Of a DNA stretch of 64,000 nucleotides, positions 32,829 to 42,163 are shown in pieces. Origin of the DNA: Butyrivibrio sp. X503 (lineage in GTDB: Bacteria > Bacillota > Clostridia > Lachnospirales > Lachnospiraceae); the NCBI RefSeq assembly GCF_003625475.1, contig NZ_RAIQ01000002.1, positions 62,001 through 126,000 on the forward strand, read 5' to 3'. The notes under the pieces were generated by a model, which saw only the letters and a program-made list of their open reading frames with translations, was not told the DNA's origin and ran no database searches. The first letter of the stretch is position 1. Each line of letters opens with the position of its first letter. The position numbers and the translations under genes were made by a program.

Positions 32829-35093
32829 ATGAAGGGGATATTTAAAAGAGGGCTTAGCCTTATTTTTACGACGACTATGATCATGTCGGTTCTTACCGGC
32901 TGCGGAAAAGGAAAAGCCGACGGCGATGCTTCCAAAGGTAATGCTCCTAAGGATGAGAATATCTTGCAGGAAGCAAGTGTGCAGAAAAAGGATTATGTTT
33001 ATAAAAGTGAGGAACTTCAGATAGAAGGGGTTGATATTGGTTCTAACTTTGTTTCGGATCTGAAGCCTGTCGGAGACGGATTGTGTTTCTATGAATCTGT
33101 AACGGATGGTCCTGAAAAGATTGTCTCTATTACCAAAGAGGGTAAGTATGTCGGTGAATATGAGCTTCCTGCAGAGAACTATGATTTTTATAAACATATA
33201 AACTATCTTTCGGACGGAGGATGTATTGCTTGCCTGTATAAAAAAGAGCAGGAATCATCCGATCCCAAGATATCAATTGTTCACGTTGATCCGTCAGGGA
33301 ATATAATAGAGAGTCATGAGCTGACCGATGATGAAAGTTCGATATTTTTAGATATAGCTGTTCTTTCAGACGGCAGGATGTTTACCGTATCGGTTGACGG
33401 CCTTTATTCTTTTTCCTTTGAAGAAGGGTTTAAGAAAATAATCGAAGCGGGTAAAAATGGAGGTGAAAACCTTTGTTCCTCTTCTTATTTTATTAAGGGA
33501 AGCAACGATCAGATTTTTGTGTTTAGTAACGCAGAAGAGACCACTCTTCAAAAGCTTGATGTTGATAATCAGACTCTTTTGGAAAAGAGCGCGGCATATA
33601 CTTCTGATTATGCATATAATTCAAATGCTTTTTTAGGAGAAGGAAAGGATTTTTACCTTTCGACGGATGAAGGATTTTTCGGTTATGACGCTCAGAAAGA
33701 TGAGATAGTTAAGCTTCTTGATTATAATGACTCCGATATTGATGCTACTTATTTCATCGAGGCGGCTTATGCGATAAGTCCTGATGAATTTATTGCTATT
33801 TACAATGGAAGTTCGGGAGAAACCAAAGTCGAAAGATTTACCAAAGTTCCTGCGGATCAGGTTAAAGACAGGAAGGTGCTTACCCTTGCGTCTACCGCAT
33901 GCGATAATTCATTAAATATTGCGGTTACCGAGTTTAATAAAACACATGACGATTACAAGATAAATCTTGTTGAGTATTGTAAGATGACGGATGATGATTG
34001 GATCGAAGGAATGAAGAAGCTTGATATGGATATCATCTCCGACAATGTACCCGATATCATGGTCTTTGGTCAGCAGGAAATTGATAAGTACAAAAATAAA
34101 GGTCTTTTCCTTGATCTGAAACCTTATTATGACAGAGATAAGGTTAAGGATAATATAGAGCTTATACCGAATGTCGAGAATGCTCTTACAAAAGACGGCA
34201 AGATGTATAATATGATAACGGATTTTACTGTCTTAACGATGATCGCCAAGACTAAGTTTACCGGCGGTAAAGATGTTTTATCCATAAAAGATTATGAGAA
34301 GATCATTGAAGATAATAATACGCCTTATGAGCTTGCGTTCGGATTACAGACTAATATGGACGTGCTTGGCAATGGAATAGTAAATGCAGCCGATAAGTAT
34401 ATTGATACTAAGAATAAAAAGTGTAACTTCGATTCCGAGAGCTTTATTGAACTGCTTGAGTTTGCAAACAAGTTCCCGAGTGAAATAAATTACAACAAGT
34501 ATAGCGGTGATGTCGAGAGTTATTACAGATCGGACCAGGCGCTTTTCAGTAATTATGGATTAAGCGGATTTTGTTATTTCCGCGGCATTAAGCAGGCAGT
34601 TTTTGGCGATGAGGTATCGTTCATAGGCTTCCCTAATGATGAAGGGGTTAACCAATCTATCATATACCCGTCATCAAATATTGCGATCAGTTCAAGAACT
34701 GAGAATGCCGATGCGGCATGGGAATTCGTTAAGAGTCTTATGAAAAAAAATGATGAAAATGATTATATGAACTCTTTCCCTACCAATAAGAAAGCTTTTG
34801 AGGAAGCTGCCAAGAAGTCTATGGAAGAGCCCATTGATGAATATACAGGAGAAAAAGAGACTTGGAAGATTGATGATGTCACAACCGAGCTTAAGCCTTT
34901 TACACAGCAAGAGGTTGATGAGATCAAAAACTTCATTTTATCGATAAATAATATATATGAGGCTAGAGGCCAGGAGATGAGTGAGATTATTGTTGAAGAA
35001 GCATCGGCTTATTTTGCCGGTCAAAAGAGCGCCGAAGAAGTTGCCAAGATCATTCAGAGCAGAATGACAATCCTGGTAAGTGAAAATAGTTAA
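32829..35093 (+). CDS. Lipoprotein: propeller-like N-half fused to solute-binding C-half, paralog 3
   Basis: A 754-residue lipoprotein, lipobox LTGC (Cys25), the shortest of the three. The propeller-like half (about 45-340) lacks the low-complexity insert. The solute-binding half starts near 348 (KVLTLAS) and ends in AYFAGQKSAEEVAKIIQSR. Shared elements include DMDIISDNVPDIM and the AWEFVKSL helix. A GAGAGG ribosome site precedes the ATG, with a 55-base gap to paralog 2. It is the last gene of the apparent operon; no strong terminator is visible before the mscL promoter. Confidence 0.88.
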   Translation: MKGIFKRGLSLIFTTTMIMSVLTGCGKGKADGDASKGNAPKDENILQEASVQKKDYVYKSEELQIEGVDIGSNFVSDLKPVGDGLCFYESVTDGPEKIVSITKEGKYVGEYELPAENYDFYKHINYLSDGGCIACLYKKEQESSDPKISIVHVDPSGNIIESHELTDDESSIFLDIAVLSDGRMFTVSVDGLYSFSFEEGFKKIIEAGKNGGENLCSSSYFIKGSNDQIFVFSNAEETTLQKLDVDNQTLLEKSAAYTSDYAYNSNAFLGEGKDFYLSTDEGFFGYDAQKDEIVKLLDYNDSDIDATYFIEAAYAISPDEFIAIYNGSSGETKVERFTKVPADQVKDRKVLTLASTACDNSLNIAVTEFNKTHDDYKINLVEYCKMTDDDWIEGMKKLDMDIISDNVPDIMVFGQQEIDKYKNKGLFLDLKPYYDRDKVKDNIELIPNVENALTKDGKMYNMITDFTVLTMIAKTKFTGGKDVLSIKDYEKIIEDNNTPYELAFGLQTNMDVLGNGIVNAADKYIDTKNKKCNFDSESFIELLEFANKFPSEINYNKYSGDVESYYRSDQALFSNYGLSGFCYFRGIKQAVFGDEVSFIGFPNDEGVNQSIIYPSSNIAISSRTENADAAWEFVKSLMKKNDENDYMNSFPTNKKAFEEAAKKSMEEPIDEYTGEKETWKIDDVTTELKPFTQQEVDEIKNFILSINNIYEARGQEMSEIIVEEASAYFAGQKSAEEVAKIIQSRMTILVSENS

Positions 35094-35132
35094 AAATTTC
35101 ATGGCTAAAGGGCTGAATTGTATCTACAACTC

Positions 35133-35160
35133 TTTCATTTACGGTTATATGTGCTATAAT
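35133..35160 (+). promoter_or_regulatory. Probable promoter of mscL
   Basis: TTTCAT (35133-35138) and TATAAT (35155-35160) are 16 bases apart, and TGC just before the -10 forms an extended -10 (TGnTATAAT). It lies 50 bases upstream of the mscL ATG, which separates mscL from the ABC locus. Confidence 0.6.
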
Positions 35161-35210
35161 TTTTAATGTAACTGCAAACCTATGTATTGTTAAATGGGAG
35201 ATGGAAAGGT

Positions 35211-35699
35211 ATGAAAGACAAAATAAGCAACGTGGCAGGTAAAGGAAAAGGATTGGCAGCTGAATTCAGAGAGTTTATCATGCGCGGCAATGTTCTGGAT
35301 ATGGCAGTCGGTGTTATCATCGGTGGCGCTTTCCAGAAAATCATTTCATCACTGGTTGACGACATAATTATGCCTTTTATCAGTATTCTTACAGGTGGAA
35401 TCGACTTTAACAACATGTTCTTTACACTCGACGGCGGCACTTACAACACACTCGAAGCTGCAAAGGAAGCCGGCGCGGTAACTGTTAATTACGGAACATT
35501 TATCACCGTAGTTATTGATTTCTTGCTGATGGCATTTGTTATCTTCCTTCTTGTTAAGTGCATGAACAATGTAACCAACAAGTTTAAGAAGGAACAGGAA
35601 GAAGCTCCTGCAACAACAAAGATATGCCCTCGCTGCAAATCAGAAATTGCAATCGACGCTACAAGATGTCCTCATTGTACATCTGAGCTTACAGAGTAA
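35211..35699 (+). CDS. mscL: Large-conductance mechanosensitive channel with C-terminal zinc ribbon
   Basis: A 162-residue MscL. The N-terminal EFREFIMRGNVLDMAVGVIIGGAF-type region (read as separate motifs FREFIMRGNV and MAVGVIIGGAF) and two membrane helices define the pentameric emergency valve that opens under hypo-osmotic shock. After the second helix come a cytoplasmic linker and a zinc ribbon, CPRCKSEIAIDATRCPHC, which ordinary MscL (about 130-150 residues) lacks. ATG 35211 fits a GGAAAGG site and the canonical N-terminus; upstream in-frame ATG 35187 would add eight unlikely residues. Confidence 0.95.
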   Translation: MKDKISNVAGKGKGLAAEFREFIMRGNVLDMAVGVIIGGAFQKIISSLVDDIIMPFISILTGGIDFNNMFFTLDGGTYNTLEAAKEAGAVTVNYGTFITVVIDFLLMAFVIFLLVKCMNNVTNKFKKEQEEAPATTKICPRCKSEIAIDATRCPHCTSELTE

Positions 35700-35713
35700 A
35701 TATGAACTTTACG

Positions 35714-35745
35714 AAAAGGCAGCATGAATGTGCTGCCTTTTCTTT
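35714..35745 (+). terminator. Intrinsic terminator of mscL
   Basis: An 11-base-pair perfect stem (AAAAGGCAGCA with complement), a 6-base loop, and a T-rich tail TTTTCTTT. It lies between mscL and cobQ. Confidence 0.88.
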
Positions 35746-35772
35746 ATCGGCAGACTCGGAAGGATAAAGTAA

Positions 35773-37266
35773 ATGGCTAAAGTTATCATGGTTCAAGGCA
35801 CCATGTCGGGTGCGGGAAAAAGCTTATTGGTGGCAGGACTTCTTCGAATTTTTAAGAAGGACGGTTATTCATGTGCGCCTTTTAAGTCTCAGAATATGGC
35901 ACTTAATTCCTTTATAACAAAGGAAGGGCTTGAGATGGGAAGAGCGCAGGTAATGCAGGCTGAGTGCGCCGGCATTGAGCCTTTGGTCTGCATGAATCCT
36001 ATACTCCTTAAACCTACATCGGATGTGGGCTCTCAGGTTATTGTTAACGGCGAAGTCGTCGGAAACATGACTGCCAGGGAATACTTTGCCTATAAGAAAA
36101 AACTTTTGCCGGACATAAAAAAGGCATTTAAAACACTTGCAAAAAAGGCTGATATCATCGTGATCGAAGGCGCGGGCAGTCCCGCCGAGATAAACCTGAA
36201 AGACAATGATATCGTTAATATGGGAATGGCAGAGCTTGTTGATGCGCCCGTTTTGTTAGTCGGAGACATAGACAGGGGAGGCGTGTTTGCGCAGCTCTAC
36301 GGCACGACCATGCTTCTTGAGGAAAAAGAAAAGGAGCGTATAAAGGGCTTTATTATAAATAAATTCAGGGGTGATCCGACGCTCCTTGATTCCGGTATCG
36401 ATATGATAACCGAAAAGACAGGCATCAGAACAGCAGGTGTTGTTCCCTATATGAGCATTAAGGTTGATGATGAAGACTCACTTACCGAGAAGTTTGAAAA
36501 TAAAAAATTCGGATCATCGGGAAGCGTTGATATTGATGTTATCAGATATCCCAGGATTTCCAATTTTACAGATCTTGGAGCATTTGATATGCAGGAAGGG
36601 GTAAATGTCAGATACGTAGACAGCGTTTATGATCTTGAAGATCCTGATATGATAATCCTTCCCGGAAGTAAGAATACGATAATGGACATGAAGTGGCTTC
36701 GTGAGAGCGGACTTGAAGCAAAGATCAAGCGCTTTGCTCTTGATAAGCCCGTGTTTGGTATCTGCGGCGGTTTCCAGATGCTCGGTAAAAAGATAAGAGA
36801 CGCAGCAAATGTTGAGTCTACAGTAAATGAGATCACAGGTCTCGGGCTGCTTGATATAGAAACAGAGATAGGTGACGACAAGATAAGAAAGCAGGTTTCG
36901 GGAACAATCTCTTTTCCCAAGGGATGCTTTGAAGGAATCAAGGATAAAGAGTACAGGGGCTACGAGATCCACATGGGAATCACTGTCGGTGACAGTGATA
37001 ATGTATACGGCGAAAGAGCGGCCGGAGATGATTGCGGCGATGTTATATTAAGCGACGGCTGCAATGTCTACGGAAGCTATGTGCACGGCCTTTTTGACGA
37101 GGGTGGTATCGCAACTGCGATCACTGCATACTTTGGCAAGAACGCCGTTTCGGGACTTTCTTATGCGGAATTTAAGGAAAAACAGTATGATATTCTTGAA
37201 AGTACTTTGAGAGTGCATCTTGATATGGATTATATTTATTCCTGCTTGTCAAAAGCGAAGGTGTGA
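35773..37266 (+). CDS. cobQ: Cobyric acid synthase
   Basis: Glutamine-dependent amidation of adenosylcobyrinic acid a,c-diamide at four side chains in cobalamin synthesis. 497 residues: an N-terminal ATP-binding dethiobiotin-synthetase-like domain ([16 protein letters not shown]-loop, [11 protein letters not shown]) and a C-terminal class I glutaminase with [10 protein letters not shown] (nucleophile Cys) and the GYEIHMG and YVHGLFD segments. Normal length. It is an orphan here: no other cob genes lie nearby and the 73-base upstream gap is too short for a cobalamin riboswitch. It could serve salvage or complete a pathway encoded elsewhere. RBS GGAAGGA. Confidence 0.95.
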   Translation: MAKVIMVQGTMSGAGKSLLVAGLLRIFKKDGYSCAPFKSQNMALNSFITKEGLEMGRAQVMQAECAGIEPLVCMNPILLKPTSDVGSQVIVNGEVVGNMTAREYFAYKKKLLPDIKKAFKTLAKKADIIVIEGAGSPAEINLKDNDIVNMGMAELVDAPVLLVGDIDRGGVFAQLYGTTMLLEEKEKERIKGFIINKFRGDPTLLDSGIDMITEKTGIRTAGVVPYMSIKVDDEDSLTEKFENKKFGSSGSVDIDVIRYPRISNFTDLGAFDMQEGVNVRYVDSVYDLEDPDMIILPGSKNTIMDMKWLRESGLEAKIKRFALDKPVFGICGGFQMLGKKIRDAANVESTVNEITGLGLLDIETEIGDDKIRKQVSGTISFPKGCFEGIKDKEYRGYEIHMGITVGDSDNVYGERAAGDDCGDVILSDGCNVYGSYVHGLFDEGGIATAITAYFGKNAVSGLSYAEFKEKQYDILESTLRVHLDMDYIYSCLSKAKV

Positions 37267-37279
37267 GTTTATGATGATA

Positions 37280-37317
37280 GGGACATAAGTCGGAGAGTGA
37301 TACATGACTTTTGTCCC
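37280..37317 (+). other. Imperfect inverted repeat between cobQ and mnmA
   Basis: GGGACATAAGTC (37280-37291) pairs with GACTTTTGTCCC (37306-37317) with one mismatch around a 14-base loop, followed by an AT-rich but not T-rich stretch. It could be a weak terminator or mRNA stabiliser. Confidence 0.5.
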
Positions 37318-37341
37318 TTATATTTTATTATTGGAGATTAT

Positions 37342-38421
37342 ATGAGTAATAACAAGAAAGCTCTTATTGCGATGAGCGGAGGTGTTGACAGTTCCGTTGC
37401 TGCCTACGAGATAGCAAAAAGAGGATACGAGTGCATGGGCTGTACCATGCGCCTTTATGAAAACGACATAGTGGGAATGGATCTTCTCGGAACATGCTGC
37501 AGCATCAATGATACCAATGATGCGAGAGCGGTCTGTGATAAGATCGGCATTCCTTATAATATATATCACTATGAAGCTGAGTTTAGAGAAAAGGTTATAG
37601 AGCCTTTTATTCACAGCTATGAAGTCGGTGAGACGCCCAATCCATGCATCAGATGCAACAGATATCTTAAGTTCGACAGCCTTTACAACAAGGGAAGAGA
37701 GCTAGGCTATGATTATATTGTGACAGGTCACTACGCAAGGATAGAAGAGCGTAACGGTCATTTTTATTTGTTAAAAGCCAGGGATTTAAATAAAGACCAG
37801 AGCTATGTTCTTTATGATCTGACAGAAGACCAGCTTTCGCATACTCTTTTTCCTCTTGGAGAATATACCAAGGATGAGGTTCGTAAGATCGCGGATGAGA
37901 ATGCATTCGTTACTTCTCATAAGAGCGAGAGTCAGGATATCTGCTTTGTTCCCGACGGCGATTATGCAGGGATGATAAAGAGGTATACCGGTAAGACTTA
38001 TCCAAAGGGAAAGATTGTTGATACCAAGGGCAATGTCCTTGGTGAGCATGAAGGACTTATAAACTATACGATCGGTCAGAGGAGAGGACTGGGAGTCCCC
38101 GCCGACCGAAGATTATATGTTAGTAAGATTGATGTTAAGAACAACCAAGTTGTTTTATCGGATAACGAAGAGCTCTTTGAAAAAGAACTTCTGATACGCG
38201 ACTTCCACTGGATCACCGGTGAGATGCCGACTACAGAAGTTCGTTGCAGTGCCAAGATCAGATACAGACATAAAGAACAGCCGGCCACGCTTTATCCTTT
38301 GGAAGGCGGAATGGCAAAGCTTGTCTTTGATGAAGGACAAAGAGCAATTACCCCGGGCCAGTCAGCTGTTCTGTATGACGGAGATATTGTGCTTGGCGGA
38401 GGAATAATAAGCAATAAATAA
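37342..38421 (+). CDS. mnmA: tRNA-specific 2-thiouridylase
   Basis: Installs the sulfur at position 2 of wobble uridine 34 in Lys, Glu and Gln tRNAs. 359 residues from ATG 37342 (RBS TTGGAGA); the in-frame GTG/ATA codons upstream lie in the inverted repeat. The PP-loop MSGGVDSSVAA is near residue 9, the active-site Cys in PNPCIRCN and the second in SQDICFVPDG. C-terminal beta-barrel domain present, full family length. Start and stop suggest a single gene; it is convergent with uxaC. Confidence 0.96.
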   Translation: MSNNKKALIAMSGGVDSSVAAYEIAKRGYECMGCTMRLYENDIVGMDLLGTCCSINDTNDARAVCDKIGIPYNIYHYEAEFREKVIEPFIHSYEVGETPNPCIRCNRYLKFDSLYNKGRELGYDYIVTGHYARIEERNGHFYLLKARDLNKDQSYVLYDLTEDQLSHTLFPLGEYTKDEVRKIADENAFVTSHKSESQDICFVPDGDYAGMIKRYTGKTYPKGKIVDTKGNVLGEHEGLINYTIGQRRGLGVPADRRLYVSKIDVKNNQVVLSDNEELFEKELLIRDFHWITGEMPTTEVRCSAKIRYRHKEQPATLYPLEGGMAKLVFDEGQRAITPGQSAVLYDGDIVLGGGIISNK

Positions 38422-38449
38422 ACACCGCGAACAGGGTATAAGTCTGCTT

Positions 38450-39868
38450 TTATCTTGTTTCTAAGGGAAAGTTGAAGTATCTCACTGCGTTGTTGTATGA
38501 GATGTCTTCAACAATCTCGCCAAGGATATCCATATCTTCCTCGGGATATTCGCCGTTATCGACAAGCGATCCGAGATAGTTACAGAGTATTCTTCTAAAG
38601 TAATCATGTCTTGTGTAGGATGTAAAGCTTCTTGAATCTGTGAGCATTCCCACAAAGCCCGAAAGGTTACTTGATTCGGAAACTGCTTTTAAGTGCTGTT
38701 CCATACCAAGTTTGGTATCATTGAACCACCATGCGCTTCCCTGCTGAATCTTAGCAACATAAGGAGCTTCGTTGAAGCAGTTAAGCATCGTATTGATGAC
38801 CATAAGATCGTTAGGATTAAGGCTGTAAAGAATAGTCTTTGGAAGAGCATTCTTTTGCGCAAGTGCATCAAGGAAATCAGCGAGTTCGCCCATGGGATAA
38901 TAGGCATCTATCGCATCAAATCCCGTATCTGCACCGGTTTTCTTAAACATTGCGGTATTGTTGTTTCTCTTACAGCTAAAATGAAGCTGCATTACCCAAT
39001 CTCTTTTTGCAATCTCTTCACCTTCAAATAACATAAATGCAGTCTGGTACTGAAGGCGTTCTTCATCGGTGATTTCTTCGCCGCTCATTCTCTTGGCAAA
39101 TATTGCTTCTACAGTTTCATCCGAAGCGGGGTGATACATAACGTATGAAGGCGCATGATCTGTGACGTTGCAGCCTTTTGAAGCAAAGTAATCAAGCCTG
39201 TTTATAAGAGCTTCTTTGAGAGCTTTAAAGGAATTGATATTGATACCGCTGACATCGGACAGAGTCTTCATATAATCGGTAAACTCTGGCTTTTCGATAT
39301 TCATGGCCTTATCGGGGCGCCAAGCGGGGAGGACTTTGACATCAAAAGAATCATCTTCCCTTATCTTGTCGTGCCATTCAAGCGAATCCACGGGATCATC
39401 GGTTGTACATATGAGAGTAACATTAGACATTTTTATGAGCTTTCTTGCGCTCATATCGGGTTGCTGCAAGACTTTATTGCAGATATCATAGACATCGGAA
39501 GCTGTCTTTTCATTTAAGACACCGTCATAATTAAAGTATTTCTTTAGCTCCAAATGTGCCCAGTGATAAAGTGGGTGACCGACAGCCTTTCCGAGGCATT
39601 TTGCGAACATAATGAATTTATCTTTATCGGGAGCATCTCCCGTGATGTATTTTTCTTCAATACCAAAGGATCTCATAAGACGCCATTTGTAGTGATCTGC
39701 AGATAACCAGACCTGTGTGATGTTTTCAAAGTGAACATCCTCGGCGATCTCTCTTGGAACAATATGGCAGTGATAGTCAAGAATCGGCATTTTCTCAGCG
39801 TGATCATGATACAGCTTCTTGGCAGCTTCGCTCTGAAGAAGAAAATCCTTATCCATAAATTTTGTCAT
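38450..39868 (-). CDS. uxaC: Glucuronate isomerase (uronate isomerase)
   Basis: Isomerises D-glucuronate to fructuronate (and galacturonate to tagaturonate), the entry step of hexuronate degradation. A 472-residue amidohydrolase-fold protein with LDYHCHIVPREIAED near the N-terminus (metal His residues) and the late MLTDSRSFTSYTRHDYFRR signature. Normal length. The RBS GGAGGG lies before the ATG on the minus strand. It stands alone without uxuA/uxaB neighbours, so the pathway is split elsewhere. The organism likely uses pectin or xylan side-chain uronates. Confidence 0.95.
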   Translation of the reverse strand: MTKFMDKDFLLQSEAAKKLYHDHAEKMPILDYHCHIVPREIAEDVHFENITQVWLSADHYKWRLMRSFGIEEKYITGDAPDKDKFIMFAKCLGKAVGHPLYHWAHLELKKYFNYDGVLNEKTASDVYDICNKVLQQPDMSARKLIKMSNVTLICTTDDPVDSLEWHDKIREDDSFDVKVLPAWRPDKAMNIEKPEFTDYMKTLSDVSGININSFKALKEALINRLDYFASKGCNVTDHAPSYVMYHPASDETVEAIFAKRMSGEEITDEERLQYQTAFMLFEGEEIAKRDWVMQLHFSCKRNNNTAMFKKTGADTGFDAIDAYYPMGELADFLDALAQKNALPKTILYSLNPNDLMVINTMLNCFNEAPYVAKIQQGSAWWFNDTKLGMEQHLKAVSESSNLSGFVGMLTDSRSFTSYTRHDYFRRILCNYLGSLVDNGEYPEEDMDILGEIVEDISYNNAVRYFNFPLETR

Positions 39869-39962
39869 TATATCTAACCCTCCGATATCTAAATAATTAT
39901 CTGATTTAAATTATATAAACGGTTAAGATATAAGGACATTGAAAAAGTTGCTGCCTGCTGTT

Positions 39963-42092
39963 TTATCTGCTTTCGAGATATTCGATCTGTCCGCTGAGCT
40001 GAGCAGGGATCGCTGAGCCTTCTTTAATGAGCTTTGCCTTAAGATTAAGAAGCGGCTTGGCAAGGTTGGCATTGTGTGAAGCGAGATGATTGATAAGATC
40101 CCTGTATTGAGGATTCTCAGCGATCGCATCACGAATATCCTTTGAGAAAGGACAGAACGTAAACAGAATCTCCCTGCTCACCTTGTTAAGTCTCGGAGAA
40201 CCTGCAGATTCGTATTTGATATATGCAAGGTAATCAGCGATAAATACGTTCTTATAATTATTGCTGAACTTCTTGAGATCAAGCTTGAGCTTTTCCTTAA
40301 CCTCCGGTGAGAGTGAAGAGTTCTTTTTAAAGAACTGCAGATAATCGCAGTACATCGAAGTAAGAGAAGGGTCGGTGACATCGTTCCAATGCACGCCCTG
40401 CTCGGTCTTGCACATTTCCCATCTAAACTCGCCAAAGAGCTTGATCATACAATCTTCGGTGTTTTCTGTGTTAAATATGGAAATAAGCATTCTCGCTTTT
40501 GTGCTTCTCTTTTTACCTTCAATTTCCTGCCACAAAGAAGCTCTGCTTCCGATGTTAGGCATGAGGATCATATAAGGTGTGATGTCTTCCGCATAAAAAA
40601 GCTGAGTAATACCGATCTCGGGATTGGAATAAAGAGACTGTCTGCAAAATACACCGTAGTCAATATTTCTGATGTTGGCATAGAATTCATTGATCTTGGA
40701 CGCAGTGATATAAGCCATATCAAGTGGCCTTAGAACGTTCTGCGAATCAAACACGGGAACGAAAGCGGAAATACGACCGAAGGTCATGCGGTTTCCGAGC
40801 CCAAAGAGATTGTGAATCTCAAAGTCAAGCCTGCTTTCGGGATCATCGGTCATCGCGTCGATCTGTTCCTGTTTGAGGTTGCCTGTCGCCTTTTGCTCTC
40901 TGAGATATGTAGGCCAGTCCTGATCGAATTCATTTCTTGAGGGTTCAACTTCAAGCTTATAGATCTTTTTCAGCCACTCGTAGAGAAGAAGAACATTACC
41001 TGCGGGATCCGGAACATAAGCTCTTGCCATGTTGCAAAGAATCTTGGTGTTCTTGTCGCCTGCAAGCTCCTCATCGACAAAGCCGAACATAAAGAACATT
41101 TTGAGTTCAATCGGAATGTCATTATTCATTTCGCTGTCTTCCATGCTGTGAAGGAATGCTCCCTTAAACACGTCATAGAAGGACGTGGCAAGCTTTCTTC
41201 TAAGGCTTCTTGCTTCGTCAGCGGAATCGTAACGATTGTCATCGCTCTTAAATTTATGTATGCGTTCTTCAAACTTGGCGGCAATTTCGGGAGCGACGCG
41301 AGAGTAGCTGATGATGGTGCTCAGCGCGTTTACAATGACGATATCGGATGCACTGCCTTCGGAATCGGATGAAGCAATATTCTCGAGCTTGCCGTTTATC
41401 ATTTTCATTGTTGTCGCAAAGTCAGCGGTATTTCTCTTTAGCTGCTTTCTGTAAGCTATGATGTATCTTGCCGCATCAACAATAAGCCTGCAGCGCTCAA
41501 CCGCAAGCATCACTATACCGATGCAGATCTCAATGTTAAGAGGGTAAAAGAACTTCTTGAGGTTAACTTCCTGTTCTTTCATGCTCTTAGCCATATTGAA
41601 TTCCCAATCGCAAACTGTATCTGTTCTTTCAGGTGGGATAAGAAGATCGATCTTTTCAAATGTAATGGGTGTCTCGCCGGCCTTTATGCATAAAACAGGG
41701 TAGTCGGCGTAGTCAGATTTGATCTTTTCATACTCGGCAAGCGCGTCGTCGTAGAGTTTATCGTAAGCGTTAAAGTACTGATAAACTCCGTCGGCTGCCT
41801 GAGATGAAAGTATTGACGCAATCTTAGGATTGGAGCGGATAACTACCTGAATATCCTCATCCGAATTGAAAGGATAGGAGTAGATCGCTGAATCCTCCAA
41901 TGCCTCGTAGGTATATAAGTATTCTTTTTCGGGTGTCTCCGATAGACCAAGCAGTCCTCCTACGCCCAGTATTACTTGTGAATACTGATCGTAGACCTTG
42001 ATCTTTCCTTTAACAAGGACCTCTATAGTATTTACAATATCACTTCCGGCTTTGTGAATAATCTGTCCCTTGGCTATCGTTTGAAGACCCAT
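39963..42092 (-). CDS. Cyclic-nucleotide-binding-like domain fused to large uncharacterised domain
   Basis: A 709-residue soluble protein. Residues 1-110 look like a CNMP-binding beta-roll: IIHKAGSDIVN, then KIKVYDQYSQVILGVGGLLGL and ALEDSAIYSYP. The phosphate-cassette Arg-Ala motif is not clear, so it may not bind a nucleotide. The rest (about 130-709) is mainly helical with conserved-looking Trp/Phe clusters and no recognised fold. There is no membrane segment or DNA-binding helix-turn-helix. It is on minus between uxaC and tmcAL, 71 bases after tmcAL. I do not recognise its function; signal-dependent cytoplasmic sensor is a guess. Confidence 0.7.
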   Translation of the reverse strand: MGLQTIAKGQIIHKAGSDIVNTIEVLVKGKIKVYDQYSQVILGVGGLLGLSETPEKEYLYTYEALEDSAIYSYPFNSDEDIQVVIRSNPKIASILSSQAADGVYQYFNAYDKLYDDALAEYEKIKSDYADYPVLCIKAGETPITFEKIDLLIPPERTDTVCDWEFNMAKSMKEQEVNLKKFFYPLNIEICIGIVMLAVERCRLIVDAARYIIAYRKQLKRNTADFATTMKMINGKLENIASSDSEGSASDIVIVNALSTIISYSRVAPEIAAKFEERIHKFKSDDNRYDSADEARSLRRKLATSFYDVFKGAFLHSMEDSEMNNDIPIELKMFFMFGFVDEELAGDKNTKILCNMARAYVPDPAGNVLLLYEWLKKIYKLEVEPSRNEFDQDWPTYLREQKATGNLKQEQIDAMTDDPESRLDFEIHNLFGLGNRMTFGRISAFVPVFDSQNVLRPLDMAYITASKINEFYANIRNIDYGVFCRQSLYSNPEIGITQLFYAEDITPYMILMPNIGSRASLWQEIEGKKRSTKARMLISIFNTENTEDCMIKLFGEFRWEMCKTEQGVHWNDVTDPSLTSMYCDYLQFFKKNSSLSPEVKEKLKLDLKKFSNNYKNVFIADYLAYIKYESAGSPRLNKVSREILFTFCPFSKDIRDAIAENPQYRDLINHLASHNANLAKPLLNLKAKLIKEGSAIPAQLSGQIEYLESR

Positions 42093-42163
42093 TTTATCCT
42101 CCGAAAAAGAATCATTATTTATCTTTATAAAACAATGTTATCACGATAATAAAACGGCTGCAA

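Noticed and set aside
19452..35093. Hybrid ABC locus as a recently acquired mobile island
   Set aside because: No integrase, IS, tRNA-end repeat or direct repeat is visible at its borders, and composition does not obviously differ except in small segments.
35095..35137. Intrinsic terminator at the end of the hybrid ABC locus
   Set aside because: Only a broken stem (AAAG/CTTT and TTGTA/TACAA with a large bulge) without a T tract; not convincing.
35700..35772. Cobalamin riboswitch before cobQ
   Set aside because: The gap is 73 bases and mostly a terminator hairpin; a cobalamin riboswitch needs about 200 bases.
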